Assembly (NCBI RefSeq): GCF_900090225.1
Contig: NZ_FMHY01000002.1
Location: 2,666,001-2,730,000 of the forward strand
DNA: 64,000 bases
Direction: 5' to 3'
Source of the DNA: Micromonospora eburnea
Lineage (GTDB): Bacteria > Actinomycetota > Actinomycetes > Mycobacteriales > Micromonosporaceae
A program made the translations under genes and the position numbers. Below, piece after piece: positions 1-10,969 of this stretch (position 1 is the first letter of the stretch; every line of letters starts with the position of its first letter). Under the pieces are notes generated by a model. That model saw nothing but the letters and a program-made list of their open reading frames with translations, did no database searches and was not told the origin of the DNA.

Positions 1-151
1 TCAGCGGGCCGGCCACGATGGTGACCAGGATGGTGCCCGCCTCGGCGCAGTTCTTCTCGTCCTCGGTGTAGTACCCGCGCTGCCCGGCGGCGATCGCGCC
101 GATGATGAGCCAGATGACGACCAGGACGCCGACTATCGAGGTGCCGCGCAT
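1..151 (-). CDS. Small membrane protein, 3' end cut by window edge
   Basis: Only the first 50 codons are inside the window; the gene runs on past position 1. The ATG at 151 follows a clear GGAGG ribosome binding site. Residues 5-22 form one hydrophobic helix; a short polar stretch with Gly-Tyr-Tyr, acidic residues and Cys35 follows, and a second hydrophobic segment starts near residue 40. Small two-helix proteins of this kind are common in Micromonosporaceae, and I know of no assigned function. A membrane location is inferred from hydrophobicity only. Confidence 0.6.
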   Translation of the reverse strand, partial: MRGTSIVGVLVVIWLIIGAIAAGQRGYYTEDEKNCAEAGTILVTIVAGPL

Positions 152-265
152 GGGTTGCCTCCACGGGGTGGGGTGGTCGAGGTGAAGGTCAGGTACCCGC
201 AGCGGGACCGCGGTCAAACCGCGCCGGTGACGCCGGCGCGGCCGACTTCGACCAGCGCGGTCGGG

Positions 266-1468
266 TCAGTGCGGCGGGGCCGGGCTCTCGGGCGGCCGGC
301 CCCGGCTGCGTAGGTAGTCGGCCCCGGCCACTCCGGCCAGCACCAGCATGCTCCCGAGCGCGGCGAGGAGCAGCGGGAGGAAGACGACGGCCGGCGCGAT
401 GGTGAGCAGGGCCAGCAGCCCACCGGGGCGGGAGATCGACACCCGGCTGAACACCTCGTACTCGAAGGCGGCGCGACCGGCCAGGAACATCGCCGGCCCA
501 CCGAGGATGACCGCCGCCCAGGCCGGCGGCGTACGCCCGGTCGGGTCGTGCAGCACCAGGTCGAACCCGCCCGCGGTGGTCACCACCCCGGCCACCATCA
601 GCAGATGGGTGTACGGCGCGGTGAGCAGGAAGCGGCTGGGCTGCCTCGCCCGAGAGATGGCGTCCGGCAGCAGCTCGCCGGACTTGTGCACGTAGATCCG
701 CCAGAGCAGCAGGGTGGTGACGAAGGCGATCGCGAACGCGGCGAGGTTCTCCACCTCGGAGTGACTGATGCTGTACATGGTGCCGGTGACCAGGATGGCG
801 TCGCCCAGGGCGATGATGAAGAACTGCTGGAAGCGTTCGGACAGATGCTCGGCGGTGATCGTCCGCTGGACGTCCGGGATCGCGCCGAGCCTGGGCACCG
901 GGTAGGCGAGCCGGAAACCGACGTAGTCGATGCCGAGCGCCAGCGCCCAGAGCGTCTCCCGGGCGTAACCGTGCACCACGCCGCCGATCAGCCAGGGTAT
1001 GGCGGAGACCGAGAACCAGACGAAGACCCGGATCGCCCGGCGCTGGGCCTGCGGTCGGTGCCAGGACGCGGGCAGGAGGTACAGTCCGCGTCCGAGATGG
1101 ATCGCCACGTACGTGCCGGCGAAGACCAGGCCCCGGGCGGTGAACGCCTCCGGGATGGTGGTGGTCATCAGCAGCGCGCCGAACATCACCACCGCGATGA
1201 GTAGTTTGATCTCGGAACGCTGCGGGTCGTACATGTCGGTGACCAGGGTGGTGATCGCCCAGGTCCACCAGACCGCCATCAGCAGGAGCAGGGACTGGAA
1301 GGCGTGCTCCCAGGATGCCTCGGTGATCAGGTTGCGCGAGATGAGGCTGAGCGCGACCACGTACACCAGGTCGAAGAAGAGCTCCAGCAGGGTCACCCGG
1401 CGGGGTGAATCGGGGTCACGGAGCGGAGGCCGCCCCTCCGCGGCCGGGTCCGGCGTGGCGAAGGGCAC
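266..1468 (-). CDS. Low temperature requirement protein A (LtrA) family membrane protein
   Basis: The 400-residue protein has a charged N-terminus with the family signature LLELFFDLVYVVAL around residues 28-41, then about ten hydrophobic helices to near residue 385, as usual for LtrA proteins. The family was named from a Listeria locus needed for growth in the cold. Its biochemical role is not established, so only an integral-membrane protein can be claimed. It is a single gene, 114 bases upstream of the partial membrane protein and on the same strand. The start at 1468 fits the family length; no strong ribosome binding site was noted. Confidence 0.85.
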   Translation of the reverse strand: MPFATPDPAAEGRPPLRDPDSPRRVTLLELFFDLVYVVALSLISRNLITEASWEHAFQSLLLLMAVWWTWAITTLVTDMYDPQRSEIKLLIAVVMFGALLMTTTIPEAFTARGLVFAGTYVAIHLGRGLYLLPASWHRPQAQRRAIRVFVWFSVSAIPWLIGGVVHGYARETLWALALGIDYVGFRLAYPVPRLGAIPDVQRTITAEHLSERFQQFFIIALGDAILVTGTMYSISHSEVENLAAFAIAFVTTLLLWRIYVHKSGELLPDAISRARQPSRFLLTAPYTHLLMVAGVVTTAGGFDLVLHDPTGRTPPAWAAVILGGPAMFLAGRAAFEYEVFSRVSISRPGGLLALLTIAPAVVFLPLLLAALGSMLVLAGVAGADYLRSRGRPPESPAPPH

Positions 1469-1620
1469 GAGCGGCTCCGTGACGGGATCGGTGCGGCGGG
1501 CCGTCCGGCCCCGTCACCGACGGTAGCGGCGGCTACCTCAACTCGTGTCCGGTTTTGGGCTTTCCATCCGGCCTGGACCGAGGAGCGAGCCGGCTGGAGG
1601 TCGTACGGGCATGGGCTCCG

Positions 1621-1659
1621 CCCGGGCCGATGGTGACGCGGTGTCAGCACCGGCCCGGG
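1621..1659 (-). terminator. GC-rich hairpin downstream of the HhH protein gene
   Basis: CCCGGGCCG (1621-1629) pairs perfectly with CGGCCCGGG (1651-1659) across a 21-base loop, 7 bases past the stop of the minus-strand gene at 1666. There is no T-run, as is usual in high-GC actinobacteria. Assigned as a terminator by position and pairing only. Confidence 0.5.
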
Positions 1660-1665
1660 ACGGGC

Positions 1666-2547
1666 TCAGGCCTTTCCGTCGGCGCCGGCCAGCGTCTTCG
1701 CCTGCTCCGGCCAGGTCGCCAGGCCCGGCGCGGCGCGCAGGCCGGCGGCCTTGATGACCTCCCGGAGCGCGGCCTCGTCCAGTCCGGCGAGCTGCCGGTA
1801 GGTGTGGATGCCGGCGGCTTGGAGGCCGGCGGCCATCTTGGGGCCGATGCCCTGGATCTTCCGGAAGTCGTCGGCGGGCCCGCTGTCGGGTGTGGCGACG
1901 GCGGATGCGGCGGGCTCCGTCACAGCCGCCGTGCTGTTCTCGACCGAGGCACGCGGCGCGGGGATGACGGCCGGCTCGGCGGGGTCCGTGGCCGACTCCG
2001 CCGCAGCGGGCTCGGCCTCGGCGAGTTCCGGGGCCGGCTCTGCCTCGGCTGGGGCCACAGCGGGCTCCGCCGCAACGGGGTCCGGGGCCGGCTCTGCCTC
2101 GGCTGGGGCCGCAGCGGGCTCTGCCGCAACGGGCTCCGGGGCCGGCTCCGGTTCGGCGGCGTCGGTGCTGGCCGGCTCGGCCTCGACGGCGGCGGGCTGC
2201 TCTGCCTCGGCCGGCTCGGACGGGGTGGAGTCGGCCGGCTCGGCGGCCTCGGTGGACGGCGGGACGGTGGTCTCGGCGGCCGGGGTGGCGGCGGCCGGGG
2301 TGGCGGCGGCCGGGGTGGGGTCTTGCTGGGCCGGGGCCGGCTCCTCGGTCACCGCGGCGGGCGGGGGAACCTCGTCAACGACCGGGGCATGCCGTTCCTG
2401 GTCACCAGCGGCGGTCTCGGGGGCACCTTCCACGATGGGCGCTGCCGGGTCCGCGGTGGTGCGGCCTCGGGCCAGCACCCGCCAGATCACCAGGCCCGCC
2501 ACCACAGTCAGGATCCCGACCAGCCATAGCGCGAAACTCGGTGACAC
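1666..2547 (-). CDS. Membrane-anchored protein with Pro/Ala/Glu-rich linker and C-terminal helix-hairpin-helix domain
   Basis: A GTG at 2547 is chosen because GAGGAGG lies a few bases upstream, giving 293 residues; a longer frame exists without such a site. Residues 4-20 form a single transmembrane helix. About 200 residues of Ala/Pro/Glu-rich low-complexity linker follow, with repeats of AEAEPAPDPVAAEPA type. The last 70 residues carry a helix-hairpin-helix fold around IQGIGPKMAAGLQAAGI, as found in DNA-binding and ribosomal L21-like (rpl21/HhH) proteins. The fold suggests nucleic acid or protein binding near the membrane. No enzymatic motif is visible and the function is unknown. Confidence 0.75.
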   Translation of the reverse strand: MSPSFALWLVGILTVVAGLVIWRVLARGRTTADPAAPIVEGAPETAAGDQERHAPVVDEVPPPAAVTEEPAPAQQDPTPAAATPAAATPAAETTVPPSTEAAEPADSTPSEPAEAEQPAAVEAEPASTDAAEPEPAPEPVAAEPAAAPAEAEPAPDPVAAEPAVAPAEAEPAPELAEAEPAAAESATDPAEPAVIPAPRASVENSTAAVTEPAASAVATPDSGPADDFRKIQGIGPKMAAGLQAAGIHTYRQLAGLDEAALREVIKAAGLRAAPGLATWPEQAKTLAGADGKA

Positions 2548-2718
2548 GGCCAACCTCCTCCTCAGTACGTGAACGAAAGTTGCGAGAAAACTCGGGGCAG
2601 CTTCCCACACGTGGGTTGAGGACGACAGGGCGGTCCGCGGCTTTCGTTACTGATGGGACGGACTCGTGCCGGGCGGTGGCGGTGGGGTGACCGAGGGTGT
2701 GTCGCCCGGGCGGAGGTG

Positions 2719-2765
2719 GGGCGTCCCGAAACCCCTGGTGCCGTGTGAGGGCTTTCGGGACGCCC
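2719..2765 (-). terminator. Perfect 13-bp inverted repeat after the first cyclase gene
   Basis: GGGCGTCCCGAAA (2719-2731) pairs with TTTCGGGACGCCC (2753-2765) around a 21-base loop. The hairpin ends 5 bases past the stop of the minus-strand cyclase gene (2770). A Rho-independent-like terminator is the simplest reading. Confidence 0.65.
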
Positions 2766-2769
2766 GGTC

Positions 2770-3126
2770 TCAGGCCTCCGCGCCCGGCCGGGCGTAGAGG
2801 GCCGCGTCGGCGGCGTCCCAGCTGTAGAAGCAGCTGGCGACAGCGTCCCGAGGGGAGCGCCAGGTTGGCAGGTACGGCGACGTGTGCGCCGACAGCCGCT
2901 CGTTGACCAACTGGTAGAGCGGATGGCTGCGGGCCTCGGCCGCCGCGTCCGGCTCGACGTCCGCGAGTTCCATCAGGTGTACGCACAGGTCGTGCAGGCA
3001 GTACAGCGACCGGTGCCGGACGCCGGTCAGACTGGGCAACTCGGTCGCGTCGGACTCGGCGAAGAGCTGAGCCACCCGTCCCTCCGCGCCCGGCACGATC
3101 CGGCTGACGACCAACAGTCGACTCAT
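2770..3126 (-). CDS. TcmI-family type II polyketide cyclase
   Basis: The 118-residue protein matches the small ferredoxin-fold cyclases (TcmI / WhiE ORFVII type) that close later rings of aromatic polyketides. Family hallmarks are the N-terminal RLLVVSRIVPGAEGRVAQLF, the ESDATELP motif, the LYCLHDLCVHL strand and the C-terminal [18 protein letters not shown]. It is a clear paralogue of the cyclase at 4584-4946 but lies on the opposite strand, beyond the SARP gene. It probably acts on the same polyketide as the operon at 4584-12210, cyclising a different ring or at a different stage; which ring cannot be told from sequence. Confidence 0.88.
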   Translation of the reverse strand: MSRLLVVSRIVPGAEGRVAQLFAESDATELPSLTGVRHRSLYCLHDLCVHLMELADVEPDAAAEARSHPLYQLVNERLSAHTSPYLPTWRSPRDAVASCFYSWDAADAALYARPGAEA

Positions 3127-3311
3127 CGGGACCCCTCTCGCCGGTGATCCCCCCGGACAGGACGAGGGGCGTCGGACACCGTGTGGGAAGACTCTGCCCG
3201 GCCGGCAGTCACTTCTCCGTCACCATTGGCGGCTGTCCGGTGACGGTGGTGAATGGGTTGGCGTGCCGCGGGCTGTCCGGCGGGCGGTGCCCGCCGGGTG
3301 GGTGGGTCCGC

Positions 3312-4163
3312 TCAGCGCGGTGCGGTGGGCGCGGTGGGACCGCGGTGCGACGTGGGGGCGGCCGGTCCGGTGTGCGGGGCGGGGTGTTCGGGTCGCCGTG
3401 CCAGATCGGGCGGCTGACGCCGGGTGGCGTGCCGGATCGGGGCGAGGGTGTCGTCGAGCAGCGCGCACATCGCCGGGGACGGTTCCAGGCGCAGCTCGCG
3501 CAGCAGCATGTCGCGGTAGACGTAGAAGGCGTGCACCGCCTCGAACGCGTTGCCTTCGGCGAGGTGGATGCGGACCACCAGGCGGTGTGGGGTCTCCCGC
3601 AGCGGTTCCGCGGCCATCGCCTCCAGGGCCGCCTCAAGCGCCTCGCCGTGCCGGCCGGCGGCGAGGTGGTTGCCGGCGAGTTGCTCCAGCATGTGCAGCC
3701 GTAGCTGGCGGAGGCGTTCGCGCTCCAGCAGTACCCAGTCCTCGTACCAGCCGGGGAGCAGGTCGTGCCGGCCGGCGGTGCCGGCGGCGGACGGCAGCTC
3801 GCCGTCCCGGACCCGGGCGGCGACGTCGACCAGTTCGTCGACGTCGAGGTGGGCGGTGTCGCCGAGCCGTACGGTGTCGCCGTCGGTGACCAGTGGGCAG
3901 CACGGGTCCTGTCGCAGCCGCCACAGGGCGGTGCGCAGCGAGGACAGTGCCCGCTCCTCGGACGCCTCCGGCCAGAGCAGCCCGGCCAGGTGGCTACGGG
4001 TGGCGCCCGGACGCAGCCCGATCAGGGCGATGACCCGTTGCAGTCCACGGGGTACCACCACCGGCACGTCGCCGTGGAGCAGCCGGAAGCCGCCGAGCAG
4101 GTGCAGCGACACCCGCGGTGCGGCCGGATCCCCGGCCGCCGGCATCCTTGAACCACCGGTCAC
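3312..4163 (-). CDS. SARP-family transcriptional activator (winged helix plus BTAD)
   Basis: The 283-residue protein has an OmpR-like winged-helix DNA-binding domain (about residues 10-100, LHLLGGFRLL to LRTALWRLRQD) and a bacterial transcriptional activator domain (about 105-250, with LLPGWYEDWVLLERERLRQL). This is the size of small SARPs such as ActII-ORF4 and RedD. The C-terminal 35 residues are a Pro/Thr/His-rich tail. The GTG at 4163 is preferred because a G-rich AGGGGGG site precedes it; ATG 4145 is an alternative. SARPs activate the cluster they sit in, so it probably drives the divergent operon starting at 4584. Target sites are not proven. Confidence 0.87.
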   Translation of the reverse strand: MTGGSRMPAAGDPAAPRVSLHLLGGFRLLHGDVPVVVPRGLQRVIALIGLRPGATRSHLAGLLWPEASEERALSSLRTALWRLRQDPCCPLVTDGDTVRLGDTAHLDVDELVDVAARVRDGELPSAAGTAGRHDLLPGWYEDWVLLERERLRQLRLHMLEQLAGNHLAAGRHGEALEAALEAMAAEPLRETPHRLVVRIHLAEGNAFEAVHAFYVYRDMLLRELRLEPSPAMCALLDDTLAPIRHATRRQPPDLARRPEHPAPHTGPAAPTSHRGPTAPTAPR

Positions 4164-4394
4164 GGGCGCACCCCCCTGCACCGGAACCCTCGTCCCGACC
4201 GTTCCTCTTGCCCGGCGCGGCGGCCCGCGACCCCGGTGTCGGAACGGCTCCGCCACAGCGCGGACGACGTTTTCGCCGGGCTGACCGGAACGGAGGTTAT
4301 CAATCAAAGTTACTCTGAGTCAACAGTGTTCAATCGCGGTGATCATCCACAGCGGCCTGATGAAACCGATGTTGAACTGCGAAGAGGGGCCGTC

Positions 4395-4487
4395 ATGAAA
4401 TCGACGACAAATGATCTTCGCATAGCTCGGACACAGGTTCCGTCAACGCAGCGTCACCAGAATCCGGTTTGGAACGCCGGCGGGTGA
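4395..4487 (+). CDS. Putative 30-residue leader peptide ahead of the PKS operon
   Basis: An ATG at 4395 follows GAGGGG at a good distance, and the frame runs 30 codons to TGA at 4485-4487. The peptide starts MKSTTNDLRIARTQ and ends NPVWNAGG. Codon use is unlike the neighbours: many third positions are A or T, such as AAA, ACA, AAT, CTT, ATA and GTT. The stop codon lies inside the right arm of the inverted repeat 4440-4501. It may be a leader peptide, a small secreted or modified peptide, or a chance ORF in regulatory DNA. No homologue is recognised. Confidence 0.35.
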   Translation: MKSTTNDLRIARTQVPSTQRHQNPVWNAGG

Positions 4488-4501
4488 CGCCGCGTTGACG
4501 G
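4440..4501 (+). repeat. 19-bp inverted repeat in the PKS operon leader
   Basis: CCGTCAACGC-A-GCGTCACC (4440-4458) is the reverse complement of GGTGACGC-C-GCGTTGACGG (4483-4501), with one mismatch at the central base and a 24-base spacer. It lies 83 bases before the first operon gene. As DNA it could be a two-site operator; as RNA it would form a stable stem-loop overlapping the end of the small ORF. It is not at the 3' end of any recognised large gene. Confidence 0.7.
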
Positions 4502-4583
4502 TGCCGGCGGCACGGTGGCGGAAGTCGTCCGGGGCGACCGGTGGCATCCGCACACCGGAACGCGTCCCAGGGGGAGGCAGTCC

Positions 4584-4946
4584 ATGCACCGTTCGCTCAT
4601 CGTCGCCAAGGTGGTGCCGACCGCCGAGGATCGGGTCGCCGAGATCTTCGCCGAGTCCGACGCGACCGAGCTGCCTGGCCTGGTCGGCGTCCAACACCGG
4701 TCGCTCTACCGGCTGCACGACCTCTACGTACACCTGCTGGAGACCGAACTGCCGGCGCAGGGCGCGGTGGAGGACGCCCGCGGGCATCCCGAGTTCGTTC
4801 GGGTCAGCGAGCGGCTGCGGCCGTACGTCTCGCCGTACCTGCCGACGTGGCGCTCCCCCCGGGACGCCATGGCCCACTGCTTCTACCGGTACGACGCGCC
4901 AGGGCGGCAGTCCCACCGGTACGACGCCCCAGGGCGGCGGTCGTGA
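4584..4946 (+). CDS. TcmI-family type II polyketide cyclase, first gene of the PKS operon
   Basis: The protein has 120 residues, with the same cyclase signatures as the gene at 2770-3126 ([37 protein letters not shown]) and a strong GGGGGAGG ribosome binding site before ATG 4584. It resembles WhiE ORFVII and TcmI, which form later rings of the aromatic product. The C-terminus ends in a tandem repeat ([19 protein letters not shown]) made by a 30-bp duplication. The stop overlaps the GTG of the next gene by four bases, so translation is likely coupled to the carboxylase gene. Confidence 0.9.
   Translation: MHRSLIVAKVVPTAEDRVAEIFAESDATELPGLVGVQHRSLYRLHDLYVHLLETELPAQGAVEDARGHPEFVRVSERLRPYVSPYLPTWRSPRDAMAHCFYRYDAPGRQSHRYDAPGRRS
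4885..4944 (+). repeat. 30-bp tandem duplication at the 3' end of the cyclase gene
   Basis: Two 30-bp copies starting ACCGGTACGACG (4885-4914 and 4915-4944) differ at only a few positions. The second copy carries the GTGA overlap with the downstream gene. It adds about ten residues to the cyclase tail, outside the conserved fold, and looks like a recent slippage or duplication event. Confidence 0.8.
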
Positions 4947-6655
4947 CCACCACCGCGCCCCGCGACGAGCAGCTCTGGTCGCGCTGTGACGGCTGCGCCT
5001 CGCTGCTGTACCGCAAGCGGCTGCGCCGCAACCTCGACGTCTGCCCCGAGTGCGGGACGCACGCGCGGCTGGACGCCCCCGACCGGGTGGCGCAACTGAC
5101 CGACCCGAACTCGTTCACCCCGCTGTCGGACCGGGCGGCCCGGGTCGACCCGATCGGCTTCGTCGACGCCCTGCCGTACCCGCACCGGCTCAGCGCCGCG
5201 CGGGCCGGCACCGGGCTGGACGAGGCGGTGCTCTGCGGCACGGCCCGCATCGGCGGTCAGCCGGTGGCCCTGGCGGTGATGGACTTCCGCTTCCTGGGCG
5301 GCAGCCTGGGCTGCGCGGTCGGTGAGCTGATCACGGCCACCGCCGAGCGGGCGCTCGCCGACGAGGTGCCGCTGGTGCTGGTCACCGCCTCCGGCGGGGC
5401 CCGCATGCAGGAGGGTGCGTTGTCACTGATGCAGATGGCCACGGTCAGCCAGGCCATCGCCGGGCTGCGCGAGGCCGGCCTGCTCACCGTAAGCGTGATC
5501 ACCGACCCGACGTACGGTGGGGTGGCGGCGTCCTTCGCCACCAACACCGATGTGGTGCTCGCCGAGAGCGGTGCCCGGATGGGCTTCGCCGGCCCCCGGG
5601 TGATCCGGCAGGTCACCGGTGCCACGCTGCCGGAGGGCTTCCAGACCGCCGAGTTCCTGCTCCGGCACGGACAGGTCGACCTGGTGGTGCCCCGGCACGC
5701 GCTGCGCGGCCGGCTGACCGCGCTGCTCGCCGCCGCGCAGTCCGCCCGTCAGGTCGCCCGTCGGGCCGCGCGGCGTCCGCCCGTACCCCGGCAGGAGCCG
5801 GCGCCGCGACCGGCGGCCGCGCCCGCGACGGCGGCCGACCCCGAGCGGGACGCCTGGGCGACGGTACGCCGGGCCCGACACCCCGGCCGGCCCACCACCC
5901 TGGACTACCTGGAGACCGCCTTCGACGGTTTCGTCGAGTTGCACGGTGACCGACTGGCCGCGGACTGCCCGGCGATCGTCGGCGGGGTGGCCCGGCTCGA
6001 CGGCTGGCCGGTGATGGTCATCGGCCACCAGAAGGGACACACCACCGCGGAGCTGGTGGCGCACAACTTCGGCATGGCCAGCCCGGCCGGGCACCGCAAG
6101 GCGCTGCGGTTGATGCGCCTGGCCGCCCGGCTCGGCCTGCCGGTGGTGACCCTGGTGGACACCCCCGGCGCCGACCCCGGCGTGAGCGCCGAGCAGCAGG
6201 GGCAGGCGGCGGCGATCGCCGAGAACATTCTCGCGCTGAGCACGCTGCCCACGCCGGTCGTCGCGGTGGTCACCGGGGAGGGCGGCAGCGGCGGGGCACT
6301 CGCCCTCGCGGTTGCCGACCGGGTGCTGATGCTCGAGAACGCCGTCTACTCGGTGATCAGCCCCGAGGGCTGTGCCGCGATCCTCTGGCCGGACAGCTCG
6401 GCCGCGCCGCAGGCCGCCCGCGCGCTGCGGCTCACCGCCGCCGACCTGTGCCGGCTCGGCGTGGTCGACGAGGTGGTGCCCGAGCCGCCGGCCGCCGCGC
6501 ACGACGAGCCGGCCCGCGCCGCCGAACTGCTGGCCCGGGCGGTGGCGGCGAACCTCGCCCCGCTGCTCGAGGTGCCGCCCGCCACGTTGGTCCGCCGCCG
6601 CCGGCACCGCTTCCGCCGCTACGGCGCGGCCCGCACGACAGGAGTGACTCGATGA
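4943..6655 (+). CDS. Fused acetyl-CoA carboxylase carboxyltransferase, beta plus alpha subunits
   Basis: The GTG at 4943 overlaps the previous stop (GTGA), giving 570 residues. The N-terminal half is AccD-like, with a zinc ribbon (Cys15, Cys18, Cys34, Cys37) and the [12 protein letters not shown] and SGGARMQEG motifs. A Pro/Ala/Arg linker near residues 260-300 joins it to an AccA-like half with [18 protein letters not shown] and the [19 protein letters not shown] active-site region. It transfers CO2 from carboxybiotin to acetyl-CoA to make malonyl-CoA. With the next two genes it forms a complete carboxylase inside the PKS operon, so a dedicated extender supply is likely. Confidence 0.9.
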   Translation: MTTTAPRDEQLWSRCDGCASLLYRKRLRRNLDVCPECGTHARLDAPDRVAQLTDPNSFTPLSDRAARVDPIGFVDALPYPHRLSAARAGTGLDEAVLCGTARIGGQPVALAVMDFRFLGGSLGCAVGELITATAERALADEVPLVLVTASGGARMQEGALSLMQMATVSQAIAGLREAGLLTVSVITDPTYGGVAASFATNTDVVLAESGARMGFAGPRVIRQVTGATLPEGFQTAEFLLRHGQVDLVVPRHALRGRLTALLAAAQSARQVARRAARRPPVPRQEPAPRPAAAPATAADPERDAWATVRRARHPGRPTTLDYLETAFDGFVELHGDRLAADCPAIVGGVARLDGWPVMVIGHQKGHTTAELVAHNFGMASPAGHRKALRLMRLAARLGLPVVTLVDTPGADPGVSAEQQGQAAAIAENILALSTLPTPVVAVVTGEGGSGGALALAVADRVLMLENAVYSVISPEGCAAILWPDSSAAPQAARALRLTAADLCRLGVVDEVVPEPPAAAHDEPARAAELLARAVAANLAPLLEVPPATLVRRRRHRFRRYGAARTTGVTR

Positions 6656-7127
6656 GCGCCGGCGGCCACTCCGACGAGGTGCTGAACGGGCTGCGGCGGC
6701 ACGCGCGCAAGCTCGTCGCCGACCTGGCCGGCCCGCTCCGTCGGGTCCGGCTGCGCAGCGGCGAGACCGTGCTGGAGGTGGAGTGGCACGGCCCGGCCGA
6801 GGTCGTTCCCGTGCCGCGTACCGACCCGGTGCCGGTCGTTGAACCGGTCGCGGAGCCGGCGTCCGCGCCGGACCGGCTGGCCGTGCGGGCACCCGTGGTG
6901 GGCACCTTCTACCGGGCTCCGGAACCCGGCGCCGCGCCCTTCGTGGCCGTCGGCGACCCGGTCCGGCCCGGCCAGGTGGTCGGCATCGTCGAGGCGATGA
7001 AGCTGATGAACGAGGTGACCGCCGGCCAGGCCGGACGGGTGGTCGAGGTGCTGGTGGAGGACGGCAAGCCCGTCGAGTACGACCAGCCGCTGCTCGCCCT
7101 GGAACCGCTCGCCGGGCAGGGGGACTG

Positions 7128-7128
<1 letters not shown>
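6652..7128 (+). CDS. Biotin carboxyl carrier protein of acetyl-CoA carboxylase
   Basis: The protein has 158 residues. The ATG at 6652 overlaps the stop of the carboxyltransferase gene (ATGA). Residues 50-75 are a Pro/Val-rich linker. The C-terminal biotinyl domain has [16 protein letters not shown] and the EAMKLMNE motif, with Lys117 as the biotin attachment site. The arrangement and length match bacterial AccB of the E. coli type rather than the single-chain biotinylated alpha subunits usual in actinobacterial acyl-CoA carboxylases. It shuttles carboxybiotin between the biotin carboxylase (next gene) and the fused carboxyltransferase. Confidence 0.93.
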
Positions 7129-9706
<2,578 letters not shown>

Positions 9707-9710
<4 letters not shown>

Positions 9711-10969
9711 TCGGCCGGCGGACGGTGGTTACCGGCGTCGGCGTCGTCGCGCCGGGCGGCGCCACCCGGGACCGGTTCTGGAAGACGGTCACGGAGGGGC
9801 GCACCGCCACCCGGCGGATCACCTTCTTCGACCCGTCGGCGTTCCGCTCCCAGATCGCCGCCGAGTGCGACTTCGACCCCGACGCCGCCGGCATCACCCT
9901 CGCCGAACGGCAGCGCGCCGACCGGTACGTGCAGTTCGCGCTCGCCTGCTCCACCGAGGCGCTGGCCGACAGCGGCCTCACCCTCACCGACGCCGAACGG
10001 GACCGGACCGGCGTGGTGCTCGGCACCGCGGTCGGCGGCACCATGGCGCTGGAGAAGGAGTACGTCCGGGTCAGCGACTCCGGCCGGCACTGGCTGGTCG
10101 ACCACACCCTCGGCGGGCCGTACCTCTACCAGGCGCTGGTCCCCAGCAGCCTGGCCGCGGACGTGGCCTGTCGGCACGGCCTGCACGGCCCGGCCCAGGT
10201 GGTCTCCACCGGCTGCACCTCCGGCATCGACGCCATCGGGTACGCCCACCAGCTCGTCGCCGACGGCGAGGCGGACGTGGTGCTGGCCGGCGCCGCCGAC
10301 TCGCCGATCTCCCCGGTCACCGTCGCCTCCTTCGACGCCATCCAGGCCACCAGCCCGGACAACGACGACCCGGAGCACGCCTCCCGGCCGTTCGACGCCG
10401 ACCGCCACGGCTTCGTGCTCGCCGAGGGGGCGGCGGTGCTGGTGCTGGAGGAGGCCGAGCACGCCCGCCGCCGGGGTGCCCACGTCTACTGCGAGGTGGC
10501 CGGCTACGCCAGCCGCAGCAACGGCTTCCACATGACCGGGCTGCGTCCCGACGGGGTGGAGATGGCCCTGGCCATCAGCGACGCGCTGCGGCAGGCCCGG
10601 CTCGCGCCGTCGGCCGTGTCGTACATCAGCGCGCACGGCTCCGGCACCCGGCAGAACGACCGCCACGAGACCGCCGCGTTCAAGCGGGCGCTCGGCCCGG
10701 CCGCGTACCGGGTGCCGATCAGCTCGATCAAGTCGATGGTCGGGCACTCGCTCGGCGCGATCGGCTCGATCGAGATGGCGGCCTGCGCGCTCGCCATCGA
10801 GTACGGGGTGGTGCCGCCCACCGCCAACTGGACCACCCGTGACCCGGAGTGCGACCTGGACTACGTGCCCAACGAGGCGCGGGAGGTGCCGGTGGACGCG
10901 GCCCTCTCGGTCGGCAGCGGCTTCGGCGGCTTCCAGTCCGCGATGGTCTTCCGCAGGGTGGCACGGTGA
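9707..10969 (+). CDS. Type II PKS beta-ketoacyl synthase, KS-alpha subunit
   Basis: The protein has 420 residues from the GTG at 9707 that overlaps the cupin stop. The thiolase-fold catalytic residues are all visible: Cys170 in [11 protein letters not shown], His310 in ISAHGSGT, Lys342 in [12 protein letters not shown] and His347. [21 protein letters not shown] is the usual KS signature. It condenses malonyl units on the ACP with the KS-beta partner. ACP and cyclase lie upstream of the KS pair here, whereas many clusters read KS-alpha, KS-beta, ACP. Confidence 0.96.

Larger units (their letters stand above)
4164..4583. promoter_or_regulatory. Divergent regulatory region between the SARP gene and the PKS operon
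   Basis: This 420-base interval carries no large gene. Its middle (about 4296-4480) is much less GC-rich than the surroundings. It holds TGTTCAA (4327-4333) and TGTTGAA (4370-4376), 43 bases apart. It also holds a 30-codon ORF (4395-4487) and a long inverted repeat (4440-4501). Both the SARP promoter and the operon promoter must lie here. SARPs bind direct repeats of short heptamers spaced by helical turns; the two TGTT-like heptamers are candidates only. Confidence 0.6.
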
